A DNA stretch of 64,000 nucleotides, taken from Hansfordia pulvinata (Eukaryota; Ascomycota; Sordariomycetes; Xylariales). Location of the stretch: the NCBI GenBank assembly GCA_006538405.1, contig BJKQ01000009.1, positions 1,312,001 to 1,376,000 of the forward strand. The letters are read 5' to 3'. Each line of letters begins with the position of its first letter. The stretch's first letter is position 1. This document shows positions 52,302-63,893 of the stretch, piece after piece. Below the pieces are notes generated by a model, which did not search any database, had not been told where the DNA came from, and was given only the letters and a program-made list of their open reading frames with translations. Both the position numbers and the translations under genes were made by a program.

Positions 52302-53867
52302 ATGAGCTCCGCACTTCCGAGGATGGGCTGCGGGCGCCTGCGTCAGTCTTGCGCCCGGAATTCTCCCGCATGGGTCGCGGCTACCTGTACCAGTAGGCGC
52401 CTGGCGGCCGACATCTCGAGGCCGACATGGGGACCGCCGCGGCCCTTGAAGTCCGCGCCGAGCCGGCCGTGCCGGACGTATTCCACGGCAGGGACCTCCG
52501 TCTCGGCATCGGAGCTCATGTTCGGCCAGCCCGTCCACGAAACGCATCCCCACCTCCTCGAGGCTGGCGAGCTGACACCCGGTATCTCGGCGCAAGAGTT
52601 CCATGAGCGGCGGGCCCGCCTATGCCATTCGCTTCCCGGCCAGTCGGCCGTTCTCCTGCCGGCGGCATCGCTCAAGTACCGGTCCGGTGCCGTCTTCCAC
52701 GCCTTCCGTCAGGAATCCAACATGCTCTACTTGACGGGCTTCAGCGAGCCCGAGTCGATGGCCGTCCTGCGGCGCACTGGCGACGACCTCGGCGACTACG
52801 AAATGCACCTGTTTTGCCGGCCCAAGGACCCCCGCGCCGAGCAGTGGAAGGGTCCCTGGAGCGGGCTCGACGCCGCCCGTGACGTCTGGAACGCTGATGT
52901 TGTCGCCGACATTGGCCGTGCCGAGCCCGCTCTCGCCGAGGCGCTTCGCGGCGTCGACACTCTGTACACTGACGCCGATCTGACCCGGCACGGCCAAGCC
53001 ACCCCTCTCGGCCAGATTGTCCAAGCTGCAATGCCCTCCGGCGCTTCCACACAGGTCCTACGGCCCCATATCAATGCCCTACGTGCCATCAAGTCTCCCG
53101 CCGAAGTGGCCAACATGCGTCGCGCCGGCCGTGACTCGGGACGCGCGTTGACTGACGCGATGCGCCAGCCGTGGCATCGCGAGAAGGACTTGGCCGCCTT
53201 CCTCGACTATCGCTATCACGCCGCAGGCCTCGATGGCTCGGCCTATGTGCCCGTCGTTGCCGGCGGTCCTCGCGCCTCTCTCATCCACTACGTCCTCAAC
53301 AATGCCGCTCTCGACCCGAGCGAGCTCATCCTCGTCGACGCAGGCGGCGAATATGGCACTTACATCTCCGACATCACCCGTACCTGGCCCGCCTCGGGGC
53401 GCTTCTCTCCTCCTCAACGAGACCTCTATCTTGCTGTCCTGAACGCCCAACGCGCTGCTGTGGCCATGTGTCGCGCTGACGCCGATGTCACCCTGGATGG
53501 CCTCCACCGGGTCGCCGAGAATGCCATGCGCGATCAGCTGCGTCAACTGGGCTTTGATAACCTCGGAGGCGGTATGTCTGGTGGCCGTGGCGTCATGGAC
53601 GCTTTATTTCCCCATCATGTCGGTCACTATGTTGGCTTGGACGTTCACGACACACCGGGCTACCCGCGCAGCACTCGGCTGCGCGAAGGCCATTGCATCA
53701 CCATTGAGCCAGGCATCTACGTCCCCGAAGATGACCGGTTTCCCGCTGCGTTCCGCGGTCTCGGCATCCGCATCGAGGACAGCGTGTGCATTGGTGAGAA
53801 AGCGCCCATTGTCTTGACTGCTGAGGCAGTCAAAGAGGTCGATGACATTGAGGCCCTGCGGTCGTGA
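52302..53867 (+). CDS. icp55: Mitochondrial Xaa-Pro aminopeptidase (Icp55 type, M24B)
   Basis: Intronless, 521 aa from the ATG at 52302 (the open frame begins earlier, but only with a GTG at 52176). Icp55 removes one residue from imported mitochondrial precursors after MPP cleavage and so sets their N-end stability. The first roughly 70 residues are Arg/Ser/Ala-rich with few acidic residues, a mitochondrial presequence. The aminopeptidase-P N domain (GELTPGISAQEFHERRARL, FRQESNMLYLTGF) precedes the pita-bread catalytic domain. The five metal ligands are all present: Asp346 (VDAGGEY), Asp357 (SDITRTW), His442 (HHVGHYVGLDVHD), Glu469 (TIEPGIY) and Glu492 (RIEDSV). His438 and His449 match the supporting histidines of E. 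coli PepP. Length agrees with Icp55 (about 510 aa) and is shorter than cytosolic prolidase-like P-type enzymes. A cytosolic aminopeptidase P is the alternative. Confidence 0.92.
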   Translation: MSSALPRMGCGRLRQSCARNSPAWVAATCTSRRLAADISRPTWGPPRPLKSAPSRPCRTYSTAGTSVSASELMFGQPVHETHPHLLEAGELTPGISAQEFHERRARLCHSLPGQSAVLLPAASLKYRSGAVFHAFRQESNMLYLTGFSEPESMAVLRRTGDDLGDYEMHLFCRPKDPRAEQWKGPWSGLDAARDVWNADVVADIGRAEPALAEALRGVDTLYTDADLTRHGQATPLGQIVQAAMPSGASTQVLRPHINALRAIKSPAEVANMRRAGRDSGRALTDAMRQPWHREKDLAAFLDYRYHAAGLDGSAYVPVVAGGPRASLIHYVLNNAALDPSELILVDAGGEYGTYISDITRTWPASGRFSPPQRDLYLAVLNAQRAAVAMCRADADVTLDGLHRVAENAMRDQLRQLGFDNLGGGMSGGRGVMDALFPHHVGHYVGLDVHDTPGYPRSTRLREGHCITIEPGIYVPEDDRFPAAFRGLGIRIEDSVCIGEKAPIVLTAEAVKEVDDIEALRS

Positions 53868-55544
53868 ACTACCCACGCGCCAGTGATTCAAGTGTCCGGT
53901 GTGTGCAACAACCTAAATCAAGGGCAGACCTTGTATTCCCCGACAACAGGTGCTTCCCACTCTAAGAGTCCAATGGTTGGAGCCCACAGCGAAAGCGCGT
54001 GCCTGGTGACACAGGCCCATCCGCTTCTGGCAACCTTGATCGCCAGGTCGGCGGAAGCTCATGAGTCCAGCACAGTGGGCGGTCAAAGGAGTCTTTTGCA
54101 AGGCAGCAGAAAACCTGACTGGCTCGGTCTGGATCTGCAAAGGGCAGCCTTCACTTGTGCGCCCACAAGCGGTCTTCAACCTGTGTATTAATACTGTCAC
54201 AGTGCCTTTGCGCCATCGTGTAGTGAATAGGAACAGAAATCGGTGTCGATTGTCATATTTAGCGAGGAACGGTAGAATAATCAAGAGAAGAGGGCGAATA
54301 AAGATGAGATACAGAATCATACAAAGCTAATGAGTCGCCTTATCTGGTCGTTAACAAAAACCCATCTTCCAGACGCACGCGGCCCCAAGCATCATCAAAT
54401 TCGCTCAAGCAGCCCCGCCCTCGGCAGTTACTCGATCATACAGCACAGGCGGCCTCGCCCAACCGGTCGGTCCAACCCGGCTCACCTCACGAGGGCTCTT
54501 CTGACCACGACCTCTAGCAGGGCCTATCGTCTCCTGCAATCTGGGCTGTTGGGCATTGTATATCTTTCTTGATCTCCTCTCTTTGACGAACAACCCGCGC
54601 GGCCTTGCGGTCTCGATGCCGTCCTCCTCTCTTTCAAAGTCGCCGCGAGACTCACAGCACCCCTCCTCCGGTCACATGCCTTAGTGCTCACTTGTACGTG
54701 TCCTGCTATCTAAGTGAAGCCCAAGACTAGATCGCGCAAAGAATGTCACTGATATAGTGATTCTTTAGAGGAGGAGGCCAACCACTTACTTTTCGTGTAC
54801 CGAGGCCAGCAAAAAAAGACTTTCGTGGCGCATTGATTTTCCCTAATCGGCCATACAGCTTTTCATCTTTTAAGTGGTTGCAAAGAAGGGGGTGAAGGCT
54901 AAATGGACAAACCCCCAAACTCTAAACCACGGGATTAAAGCGCCTGATACGACGAATTCGAGACAAACGCATGCATTAATGTGTTCCATTCGTGATAGCC
55001 ACGAGTTCATATTGAGATACGGTTAACTGGGCCTTATCCCACGTACACCGGCACTGATCATTGTTCTATTGATGCTTGCGTTAAAACTCGGAGGCATTAA
55101 CACGCCGATTTGCACGCCATTCACTTTCCTAATTCCTTAAAGATATACTTGAAGAGTGAGGTCTTATCTTTACCCTGATCATTGTCTTGATCTTTTCATG
55201 TCTTATAATCCTTACTCCTGAATGACGAAAGCACGTCTATCCGAATTACCCTGTATCATATCGTCGTTATGTCGTGTTAATGGCCCCCACCCTACACAAT
55301 CCTCCTCTGCCAATGTGTCGCAACTATCCAGTGGGTAACGTAGGTCCGACACGGCCAGATATCAGAAATCAACACGGCCCTGGAAATCCATGAGATTCAT
55401 GGTTTTTTTACAGTAGCTTTCCTCCAACGCCGGCTGATACAATGTTTGTACATTGACAGGTGCTCGTGACATGCCAACAAAGATACGCTGAATAGACAGT
55501 TCCGCAGTGGTTATCATAAGAAGCATAGTCGATATGAAAGCCTC
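53868..55544. other. Intergenic region (convergent gene ends)
   Basis: 1.7 kb between convergent genes, clearly more AT-rich than the flanks from about 54700 to 55540. Only short frames. No RNA gene or transposon motif recognised. Confidence 0.5.
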
Positions 55545-57038
55545 TCAGGAGAAAGGGAAGTTCTGCGGAGGCCAATTTTGAGTCGGATTCGGATTCGGAG
55601 GCCCTGCGCCGACAAGTTGCTCGAACGCCTGCAGCCGTCGCGTCAATTCTTCATTTTTCTGTGTCATTGAAATGCTTCTGCGCTCCAGTTGATGGATATA
55701 TTCAGTTGCTTTGGACAATATTTGACCCTAAGAATTGTCAGTGCCAGTAGCGGCGATTGATGTGACCGGAGCTTACCTTGCTGACTTTGGGGCCCGATCG
55801 AGCTTTGGACCCACCCTCGCCTTCGATTTGGGCCGACCTTAACGAAGGGATTGCCTCTCGAAGCTCAGATATCCGGTCCTTGAGGTTGGTTCGGTATTTC
55901 CGCTCAATGTCGTTGTGGGCTGCTCGGTCGCTGGCCTTGGGCTTCTCTTTTGGCTGCAATACCGAGTTGGCAGAGTCCGTCCGGATTGACTCAGGGCGTG
56001 TTGGAGCCTGCTCGGGCCCTCTGTCGCCAAAAGTGCCATTGAATGGTCGTGTAGTCATCGGACTTTCGTTGAAATCGAAATCGAAGTCGGCTGTCTTGGG
56101 CGCCTTGTTTGGGGCTTGACCCGTTCCAAGAGCGATGGCAAGTAATCTTTGGCGCTCTGGGTCGCAGAACAGGGGATTCAATGAGAAATAAGCGGTATCC
56201 AGATGGATGCCTTGTCCATGTTGAGGGTTCCAAGTCATTGGAGTCGTCTGCGTCTGATCCTGCGCCTCGATGCCACCTGGAGAGGACTCGGATGTTATCG
56301 TGGTCTGCTCTGTCAGCGCCATCAACAGATCCTCATCGTCGGGAAGCGCGCTATCGAAGGCGCTGTTGTTGTTCCCGGTGCTGGATGAGCTCTGGAAAGT
56401 CTGGTTGAAGTTGCCGGATGTACCGGCAGCAGAAGTCCTGTTGTATGGTTGGATCAGATCAGACAAGCTAATCCTCCCAGGTCAGTTAGGGGCTCGTGCA
56501 AGTTAGCATGGGTGGTGTGTCCACCGTCTTGAGTTGGGGATTTCACTCACTTGACAGTCATCTCCGTGTCTCTTTCGCAGCCATCTGCGCCAGGAAACAG
56601 GCTCTCCGTATCACTATCAAATCGAAGCCAATAGTCGGAGGTGTTGAGAGCGGAAAGGTCTTGAGATCCGGCCCCTTTAGTATCCTGACACTTCCTTTTC
56701 TTAGACATAGAAGCGGTCTTGGGTAGTTTTGGCCTGAAAGAGGTCTGCATCTGATTCTGGCCGCTTTGGCCAGTCAAGGGTGACTGCTTTGGTAGTCTCG
56801 CAGTAGGTGTAGGTTGGGGACTCTTGAGTAGATCGGAGTCGGGAGATGTGGTCAAGTCCAAGTCACCCCAGAGGTCCGAGCTGTCCATTTCTGGGTTTGC
56901 AGAGCTTTCCATCAAAGATTCAAAGACCTGGCTGACATCAGTACTGATAGGGGCAACGACAAGTGGCCAGGATGAACTTATCCGGGCTGATTGACATACC
57001 TGAGGGTCAGCAACTTGGTATGGATTACTGTTCGGCAT
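55545..57038 (-). CDS. Tyr-type bHLH transcription factor (SREBP-like, SrbB/SAH-2 group)
   Basis: Deduced complement of join(55545..55727, 55777..56467, 56551..56927, 57000..57038), 429 aa. The basic helix-loop-helix reads AAHNDIERKYRTNLKDRISELREAIPSL, a loop, then GQILSKATEYIHQLE across a 49-nt intron. Tyr replaces the usual Arg in ERKYRTN, the mark of SREBP-type factors that bind E-box and sterol-regulatory sites. No transmembrane segments follow; the protein ends about 42 residues after helix 2 in PPNPNPTQNWPPQNFPFS. It therefore resembles the soluble fungal factors SrbB or SAH-2, not membrane-bound SREBP. The N-terminus has an acidic Ser/Asp-rich activation-type segment (MDSSDLWGDLDLTTSPDSDLL) and a basic cluster (SKKRK). 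Intron 1 (72 nt, GTATGT..CAG) is in frame and its retention would add 24 residues. The leader upstream is long and pyrimidine-rich. Confidence 0.85.
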
Positions 57039-60000
57039 GTTGCCGGGGCTGACTGAGGGTCGCAGGCCTGGTCGGGATGTGCCTCTATATGGGAGCGACT
57101 GGGTGTGTTACAGAGGTCCGGTAGTCCACGGGTATTGCAGAGGGGCGGCGCCAGGTGACACAGTCGCCGAGGCCGGATACAGTTTCCTGGTTGGGCAACG
57201 CCGGATGTCCCCAGGCGGGCAGTTACAGGATGGCGAAGGGCTTGAGGCCAGCTGGAGGGGTAAATGGTGGAGGGGCGGTTCGCGCAAAGGCTGCACTCGA
57301 CAGAAAGCAGCTAGGTGCAGGCGCGCACGCGTGTGGTGTCGAACAAGGGTCCGGCGAAGGCGTATGGCAAGGAAGGCTGCGGCGGAAGGGTTTGAGGGAC
57401 AAGAATCGTTCGATGGCTGCCCGGAGTGAGCGTAGGGTGGTCCTTTATTGGGAGGGCATGCGGCAGTGGTTGTGCAAGTCTGCAGGATCGGGGGTGACGG
57501 CGTTGAGACGGAAGTCAAAGGAGGACAGGTCAAGAATGACAGCGAAAATGGGAGAGAGTGGGAAGCGGTTGCACCCGGCTGCTGCGAGTCGACTACGAGG
57601 GCGAGAACGGGATGCAACGTGCGACTGGGGCCTGGGACCGGGGTTGGGATCTTTGGGCCGGGACTGGGATTTGGAGCCGGGGCCGGGAGGAGGGGCGAGA
57701 GGGGGGGAAGACGGGAGGAAAGAATCTGGTGTGCAAGGTGGCAGGTGGTGTGCATGTGAGGGCGCAAGCGAGAGGAGGAAAGGGCAGGGGCAGCGGGAAG
57801 GCAGGGGGGTCGAAGAGCCGCTGACTCTGGGCCGGTGCAGTGCGGGTGTAATGGATCGTAGCTGCCATCGCTATTGCTGCTGCCGCAACCGCAGGCGGCA
57901 GGTGTACAAGTTGGAAGCCGCAAGCTGCAGGGCAGGCGAGAGACGGAGCATGGACGGTGGACAGCACCACGAAAGGTGCGAGGTGCAGGGTGCGAGGGCA
58001 CATCGTGAGCACGAGCGCAACACAACATACAACGGTCCATGTACGGAGTAGGCCGGCCCATGCAGCGCAAAGCAGCACTGCGCAATACGGCATTGTGACG
58101 GGACGGATCGGCACTTCCCAATAGCGGACACCCGCAATACCGCATTGAATCCGGTGTGCAAAGCGTTCGCACATGGGACGGGCGCCGGGAGGATGACAGA
58201 TGCAGTTCAAATCGACCTACCTTGAACTGTTCGTCCTCCATCCACTGGAAAAGGCATATAAAACACATCTGGGTAGAGCCCGGCCCCGACTCAAACCCGC
58301 CCCCCAGGCCAACGACCCTCGCGATCCGGCCCCGCCGTCGTGCCCGCGTTCACGTCGGCGTGCTCGCGTTGACTCAATAGCACGCACCGGATGGAATTCG
58401 AATGTCGCGACGGCCAGCATGCGTGGGTTTGGGTTCAGGGCAAAGCCCGCCGAGCCTGGCACGGACGGGGCATGGGCCATGCTGCAAGCCCTGGCTGATG
58501 GGCTGACATGGGGCGCCATGTTTGACCTGGCTGCCGTCAATGGTCCCTTGAGCCGCCGGCGGGGACTGGCGGGTCATCCACACGTCCCGATACAAGGGAT
58601 GGGGTGCGACTCTGTGCGCCGCCCAGCTTGGATTTGCTCGAGACGTCGCGCAACCACATCTTAAGGATACGAGTACACGCATGCTGCCGCCTTTGGGTCC
58701 GGCCGCATCGGCTTCGGCGTCTATGCCGGCACTCGTGCTCGTGCGCGGCACACATCGTGGCCAGCAGCCGAGCTGGTACCTCGACGCCGGGTCCACTGTC
58801 CAAGACTGGAAGTATCGTAAGTTTCGAGGCAAGGCGCACTCGTCATGTGCGTCCAAGACAGCGGCAGGCATCATTTCCAAGAACCGACTGCGTATCGTCG
58901 CTTGCGGGGTGTTCATCCCATGAGCCCAGAAACCGGAATCGTTCTTCTTCAGTCGACCTGGAAAGGAGGCGGAGCCGGGACCCAACCCGTATCCGACAGC
59001 TGTGGGCCGGGCTCCTGCTTTTGTGCTCTGGCCGCCCGCGCTGGACCGTATCGCCGTCCCGGAAACTGGGAGACTCTTCCTCCGTTGAACCAATTCGCGG
59101 CTTACACCTAGAATGCGCCAGGGAAATGATTGTTGGCACACTGTTCGGAATTTTGCGGGCTCCTCGCGCCTGAAAACCCCGCCGAGCAACCGGGCTGTGA
59201 CGCTCGTGACGCAGCAGAAAAACTCTTCGTCGATGGGACTCTGCCGGCACATACTCGTAGGTACGGTAGGCAGCCAAGGAGTGACAGATCGAGGGATGGC
59301 CGGTGGTCCTGGTGGACAGGTGATTGTTGGGCGTACACAGCCGAGCAGCCCCGGACAAAGAACCGATGTACCAAAGTGGCACTTTACATATTCGCCCGGT
59401 TCCTCACTCTGAGAGGCACAGTCTCACACCCAAGGTAGGTATGTACGGAGGCATGCCATTGTCCGCCTACCTCTGCACGCGTTTAGGCGCCCTTCATTAC
59501 GATGACGGGGAAACTTACTCCCCGCGAGGGTCCGGACACGGATTGACGTTGGACAGTGAAGTTGCAGGCTTCGTACACCGGGCTGAAGAACGGCGCTCAA
59601 ATACCTGCTGGTGGTATTTACGCGATCTTCGTACCAACCAACTTTCGAGGAGGAAAATTACCCGCACACATGTACTGGTCAGGATCGAGGACTTGGGAAC
59701 CAGGACAAGGGAAAAGGACCAGTCTCGGCGGGCCGCCACGTGAGCGGCGCATGATTGTGGGCTGATTCTGCACCCGTGTACGTACCATGAGACAGGGGTG
59801 TTGTGCGTGGCCGGCGGCGGCGGCGACGCTGGAGCGCCGCAGAATGGCCTGATTCTGCTGCTGGGGTGCGCAGGGGTCGAGGCCTAGCGCGGCCCAGCCG
59901 GCGCCGTGCATGCCGTGAGGATGCGCTGAGGCGCCCCATAGTCCCCTAACATGGCCTGCCCGGGCCCTGAATGGGGGTTCAGGCGGGAGGGGCATCTGAT

Positions 60001-61963
60001 CCAGCATCAGGCCACCCGCAAGGCTGAGGCGGCACATCGTATGAGCCCTGCCGCGACCAGCTTAGCAAGTGCAAAGCAAGGCCTGTGAGTGGCTGACAGC
60101 TGGCCAGGGCCTGGGCTTCCTTCAGCCTCGTTCTCTCCTCAGTTTTCTGGGTTCAATGTTTTTTACGATTCAGAGAGCAGGTAGATGGAATTCCGGGTCC
60201 TCATGTCAGCATTGAGCCTTATTTAGCAACCCAAACACAACCTCAACTGCGTCGCGGCATTTGCATTTTCTTGCCTTCCGCTTTGAGTCATTCGCGACAA
60301 CGCGCAGCGTGAAAACTATCATTTGCCCGAGCCACCCCTTCTCCAGTGTGGCGACCGCCCTGAGAAGTTCATTTGGGCAACTCATTTGAGAAGAGCGGAT
60401 GAAAGTATGTATTCGTAGCCCGGTCCAAGGTCTCAAGGCAATAGAGCCCGCGGGAGCCAGACAGAAAGCGTGAGGCCCACCGAGGTCGAAGCGACGATGA
60501 CGTCAGGCCCATGCTTGAAAGGGACCCCGTCACCAGCAAGCCGCAAAATGCATATTGTATATTGTACCTACATACATGTACATACCTACCTAACCAAGGT
60601 GTCGGAGTACGATATTACTCGCCTGTGTGGAAGCTCGGGTCTCGGATGTACTTGTACGCCTTGCCTGTACTGAAACAAGACAACCCGGGGGACTGTCCGT
60701 CGTCCGACCTCACGTCCAACTTCAACCTTTTGTGTCACCACCCTCGTCGCCCTACCGTTCCGAAAATGCTGCCAGACAGCTGCCTCAAGCAAGCAATATC
60801 AGCTTGAGCACGACTGATGGATCAGACTGGCTGACTCAGAAGTGCGACTGACTCGCACGTGAAGCAACCGTACGGCCTCCGCTCGGCACAGGAACAGAGC
60901 AACCAGGTGATGATCCAGGGCCGCCGACCAACTTTCGGTTGCTGACCGGACGTCGGCCCAAATCCACACGATCGAGCTCCTGCACTTAGGTAAGCAATCG
61001 ATATTCTCACAGCCCTCGGGTTAAGATGGTGTCTACAAAACCCTGACCGCCAACAATGCTCAGTGTCAACTCAGACGCCCCTACGTGTGCGGTGAATATG
61101 GGCCATGTCAGAACATAACCCGTCTGCCCACCACCCGTCAGATGTTTTGCGCAGGACGCCATGCTGCACCACCCCATCTCGCAACTGTGGCCTACTCGCG
61201 ACGTCGACACTCGAGGCGCATGGAGCTGAGGCCGCCCATTTGTCTCGAATTGATGCGTGTCTCACTCGCGACAGCTGATCGAGGGCAGCTCCGCCATAAA
61301 GCACAGGGGCTTCCATGGCATCTGTGGACCTACCGGTGACACACCAACGAGATGATCGCCGAACGCGTCCTCTTCCTCGATCCCCAGCCTCGACAACACT
61401 TCACCCTGATCACGATTGTGGCTCACAATGAGCTCCGGCTCATCGCGATGATTGACTCGGGCAGCTACACACAACAATCACCCCGAGCACCATCCAGGCG
61501 CTGTCAACGGCGACTGCGCTCTGCATATTGAACAAGGGATGGAATCAGGATCTCACTACCGCGCCACCTGATGATACAGTTGTCTAGGGATCAAAGCCGC
61601 CCAGATCTCAGAGTACAGATCAAGGTGGTGTGGAAAGGGAACGCTGGAGTTTCTCGGCTTTGTTGTTGGAATGAAGTACTCCATCACACCGAACCATGAT
61701 ACTCGAACCCGCACGCCTTCCGTCTGCCTCTTCCACGTTCCAAACCCGACGAAGCTTGGTGTAAAGATTTGGAAGGATTCATCTGTCATCGACAATTCAA
61801 GGTCGTGTACTCATTCAATTCATTAAAGCACAAGTGAACCGATCGCTTGCTGGTGAGTCATTATACTCCCGACACTAAATCCAACTCTCCCTTACCACAT
61901 GGACAAGTCTATTGTCTACACATGCATACCTATAGTCACGGCTGGGCTCACGGACACCAAATC
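57039..61963. other. 4.9-kb region with leader sequence, gene-poor, retroelement relic
   Basis: 57039-58270 is strongly C/T-rich on the minus strand and holds long but low-complexity open frames (Pro/Ser/Cys/His-rich); I read it as the bHLH leader and promoter. 58300-61340 has only short frames on both strands with no coding character. A TGACGTCA occurs at 60498-60505 with no gene start nearby. A decayed retroelement-protease-like fragment is at 61352-61580. Confidence 0.45.
61352..61580 (+). pseudogene. Possible relic of retrotransposon aspartic protease
   Basis: One plus-strand frame reads ...QHFTLITIVAHNELRLIAMIDSGSYT. This matches the pattern of Ty3/gypsy and retroviral-type proteases: hydrophobic strand, short turn with N, then Leu/Ile-x-Asp-Ser-Gly. 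Immediately after SGSYT the frame degenerates, but another frame continues TTITPSTIQALSTATAL, a plausible continuation of the same domain after a frameshift. A stop (TAG) ends the second frame at about 61585. No LTR, reverse transcriptase or integrase sequence is visible nearby, so this would be an isolated, inactive remnant. The identification rests on a short motif and is tentative. Confidence 0.35.
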
Positions 61964-63893
61964 TCACAGTTGCTGCGGCATCACCTGAGCCACTTCACCC
62001 CGGAAAGTGAACTGATAAGGGTCGTCAGTGTTCATCTCGTAGGCAAGTAGTCTTCCATCCGAGCCTAGCCCGTAGAGCCGGGCATCTGCAGTCATGGCTA
62101 TCGTCGAAAAGCTTTCCGTTGGGGAACCCAGCAAGTCCAAGGGCTTGACGCCGCGCCAGCCCTCTTTCTGTGCGTGGTACTCGGGATCCCAGTGATTGCC
62201 CTTGACCGATTGATCGCTGTTCAAGACGACTACCATGACGTGTGTCCGATCGCGATACGACACAGCAGCGATGCTTTGGTAATTGGAGACACTGTCCTCT
62301 GGCATCGACATGGATTGGCCTGGATTCAACAGTCAGCCGCGTTCGTGTGGCATGCTTCGGACGATGGAGTGACCTACTGGCATCGGTCCATTCCCAATTA
62401 TGAGCATAATCTTCCCAGGCCCCGGCAATGACACCTCCGTCCTTGTAAAAGGCCCAGGCATAGTCGGACGCATTGGTCTCTTCCGGCGGTATGGCTTGGA
62501 CCGAGATGATGGCCAACCCAAAGTCAGGGTCAATCCGCTCCACCGCCAGGCTCGGGTCCCAGTTGTTCGTCATGTTTGCGATCATGACGTTCACATTGTA
62601 GCCGTCGACCTGGGAGGTCTCGTACGTGACGAACAGCTCTCCCTGGCCACACTCGGTCTCGTTCCGGCACCGCCGCCACGTGGCCGCGAGTTGGGAATTC
62701 GCACCGGCCTCAAGGCTATGGTTCATATAGGGGCCGACCAGCCCCTGGTGCCAGTCGGTCAGACTCTCATCGTAGGTCGCGAGCTCGACAACGCTGTTTC
62801 CGGGGGTCGTGTAGTAGACTCGAAGCTGATTCGCAAACTCGTCCGAGTAGTCTCCGGGGTCAAAGCGGGCGACGGCTGCCAGCGGCGAGCCGACCTTGAC
62901 GGGCAAGCTCCCCCTGGCCAGCCGGTCGGTGATGTTGATCTCCTTGTAGCCGTCCGCCCCGCTTTCTCTGTAGGCGACGAGCGAGCTGTCGGACGCCTGC
63001 GTGAAGACGATGTGGTTCGAGACGTTGCCTGCCGTCGTCCAGTTGACCGCCGCGAGGTTCTGGTTGGGCATCGCGGGGCCGCCGGCGCCGCCCCTCCGCG
63101 CCAGTAACCCGCCGACCAGGCCCGCCACCAAGCCGCACACGACCAGGACTATCCCCGCGACGGCGATCCAGAGCCAGGGGGCGGGGAGGAGGCCCCAGAT
63201 CCTCTTCCCGTGCCGCCGCTCGACCGAGCCCTCGCCCTCGGAAGGGGCGACTGCCGCCGCCTTCTTCTTCTCGTCCTGCTCGGCCTCCTCCCCGTCCCCG
63301 CCCCCCTTGGCGGAGGGCGTGTACTGGGGGATCTCGACGACGGGCTTCACGACGGGCTCGGGCGGGTCGTGCTCGTCGACGGGGAGGGCCTCCTTGCAGG
63401 CGCCGCTCCAGGGGTACGCGGAGTAGTCGATCGACTCCTTGAAGCGGCCGTGCCAGATGTCGCGGTCGCCGCCCACGACCCGCGGGGCCTCGCTGTCGTC
63501 GTCGTCCTCCATCATCAGCCCTTCCTCGTCCCGCGACTCGTGGCGCGTGGTGGTGGTGGCGGCGGTGACGGCACCGGCCGAAGCGGATCGGAAGTTGGAC
63601 CACGTCAGATACTCGCTCCGCGTAGCGGTCGGCGGGGGTCTGGGCTGCTGCCGGTCGGCGGCGACGGCGGGGCCGCCGTCGGTGTCGTCTTGTTGGCCCC
63701 GGCCGCCCTCTTCGTCGGCGGCCGGGCTGACGAGGGTGGCCTGCAGCGAGTTGGTCCTCCTCTTCTCTAGGGGGCTGACGGCGGAGCTGGTGCGCCTCCT
63801 GCCCTTCGGGTTGGCGGCGGCGGGCGGCGGCGAGATCTCCGTCGGGCCGAGAGCGCTGAATTGCAGCGAGCCGGCCCTCCTCTTGTCAGACAT
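61964..63893 (-). CDS. Single-pass membrane protein with lectin-like ectodomain
   Basis: Deduced complement of join(61964..62319, 62378..63893), 623 aa, with ATG at 63893. A cytoplasmic N-terminal region of about 225 residues is disordered (Arg/Ser/Pro, then Asp/Glu-rich). It includes DIWHGRFKESIDYSAYPWSGACKEAL. Then a Lys/Arg-flanked hydrophobic helix (WLWIAVAGIVLVVCGLVAGL) follows with GGLLARRGGAG. The roughly 350-residue C-terminal part has repeated beta-strand-like segments with several N-glycosylation sites (NWT, NVS, NIT, NHS, NET, NMT, NAS). Repeats include NHIVFTQASDSSLVAYRE, FANQLRVYYTTPGNSVVELATYDE and RTHVMVVVLNSDQ. This suggests a six-bladed propeller of the fungal fucose-specific-lectin type, oriented outward. 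The intron (58 nt, GTAGGT, CTGAC, CCAG) joins WTDAS to QSMSMPEDS. Type II topology and a sugar-binding or sensing role are inferred. Confidence 0.75.

Noticed and set aside
58256..58263. TATAAAA on the plus strand
   Set aside because: No coding sequence follows on the plus strand.
57108..58268. 386-aa minus-strand ORF upstream of the bHLH gene
   Set aside because: Pro/Ser/Cys/His-rich low complexity from a pyrimidine-rich leader; no domain and not continuous with the bHLH frame.
59556..59765. 69-codon plus-strand frame starting with GTG (YTGLKNGAQIPAGG...)
   Set aside because: Locally protein-like, but without ATG, splice partners or length; not sufficient for a gene call.
60498..60505. TGACGTCA site
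   Set aside because: Perfect CRE palindrome, but no gene start within 1 kb in a sensible orientation, so no regulatory role is claimed.
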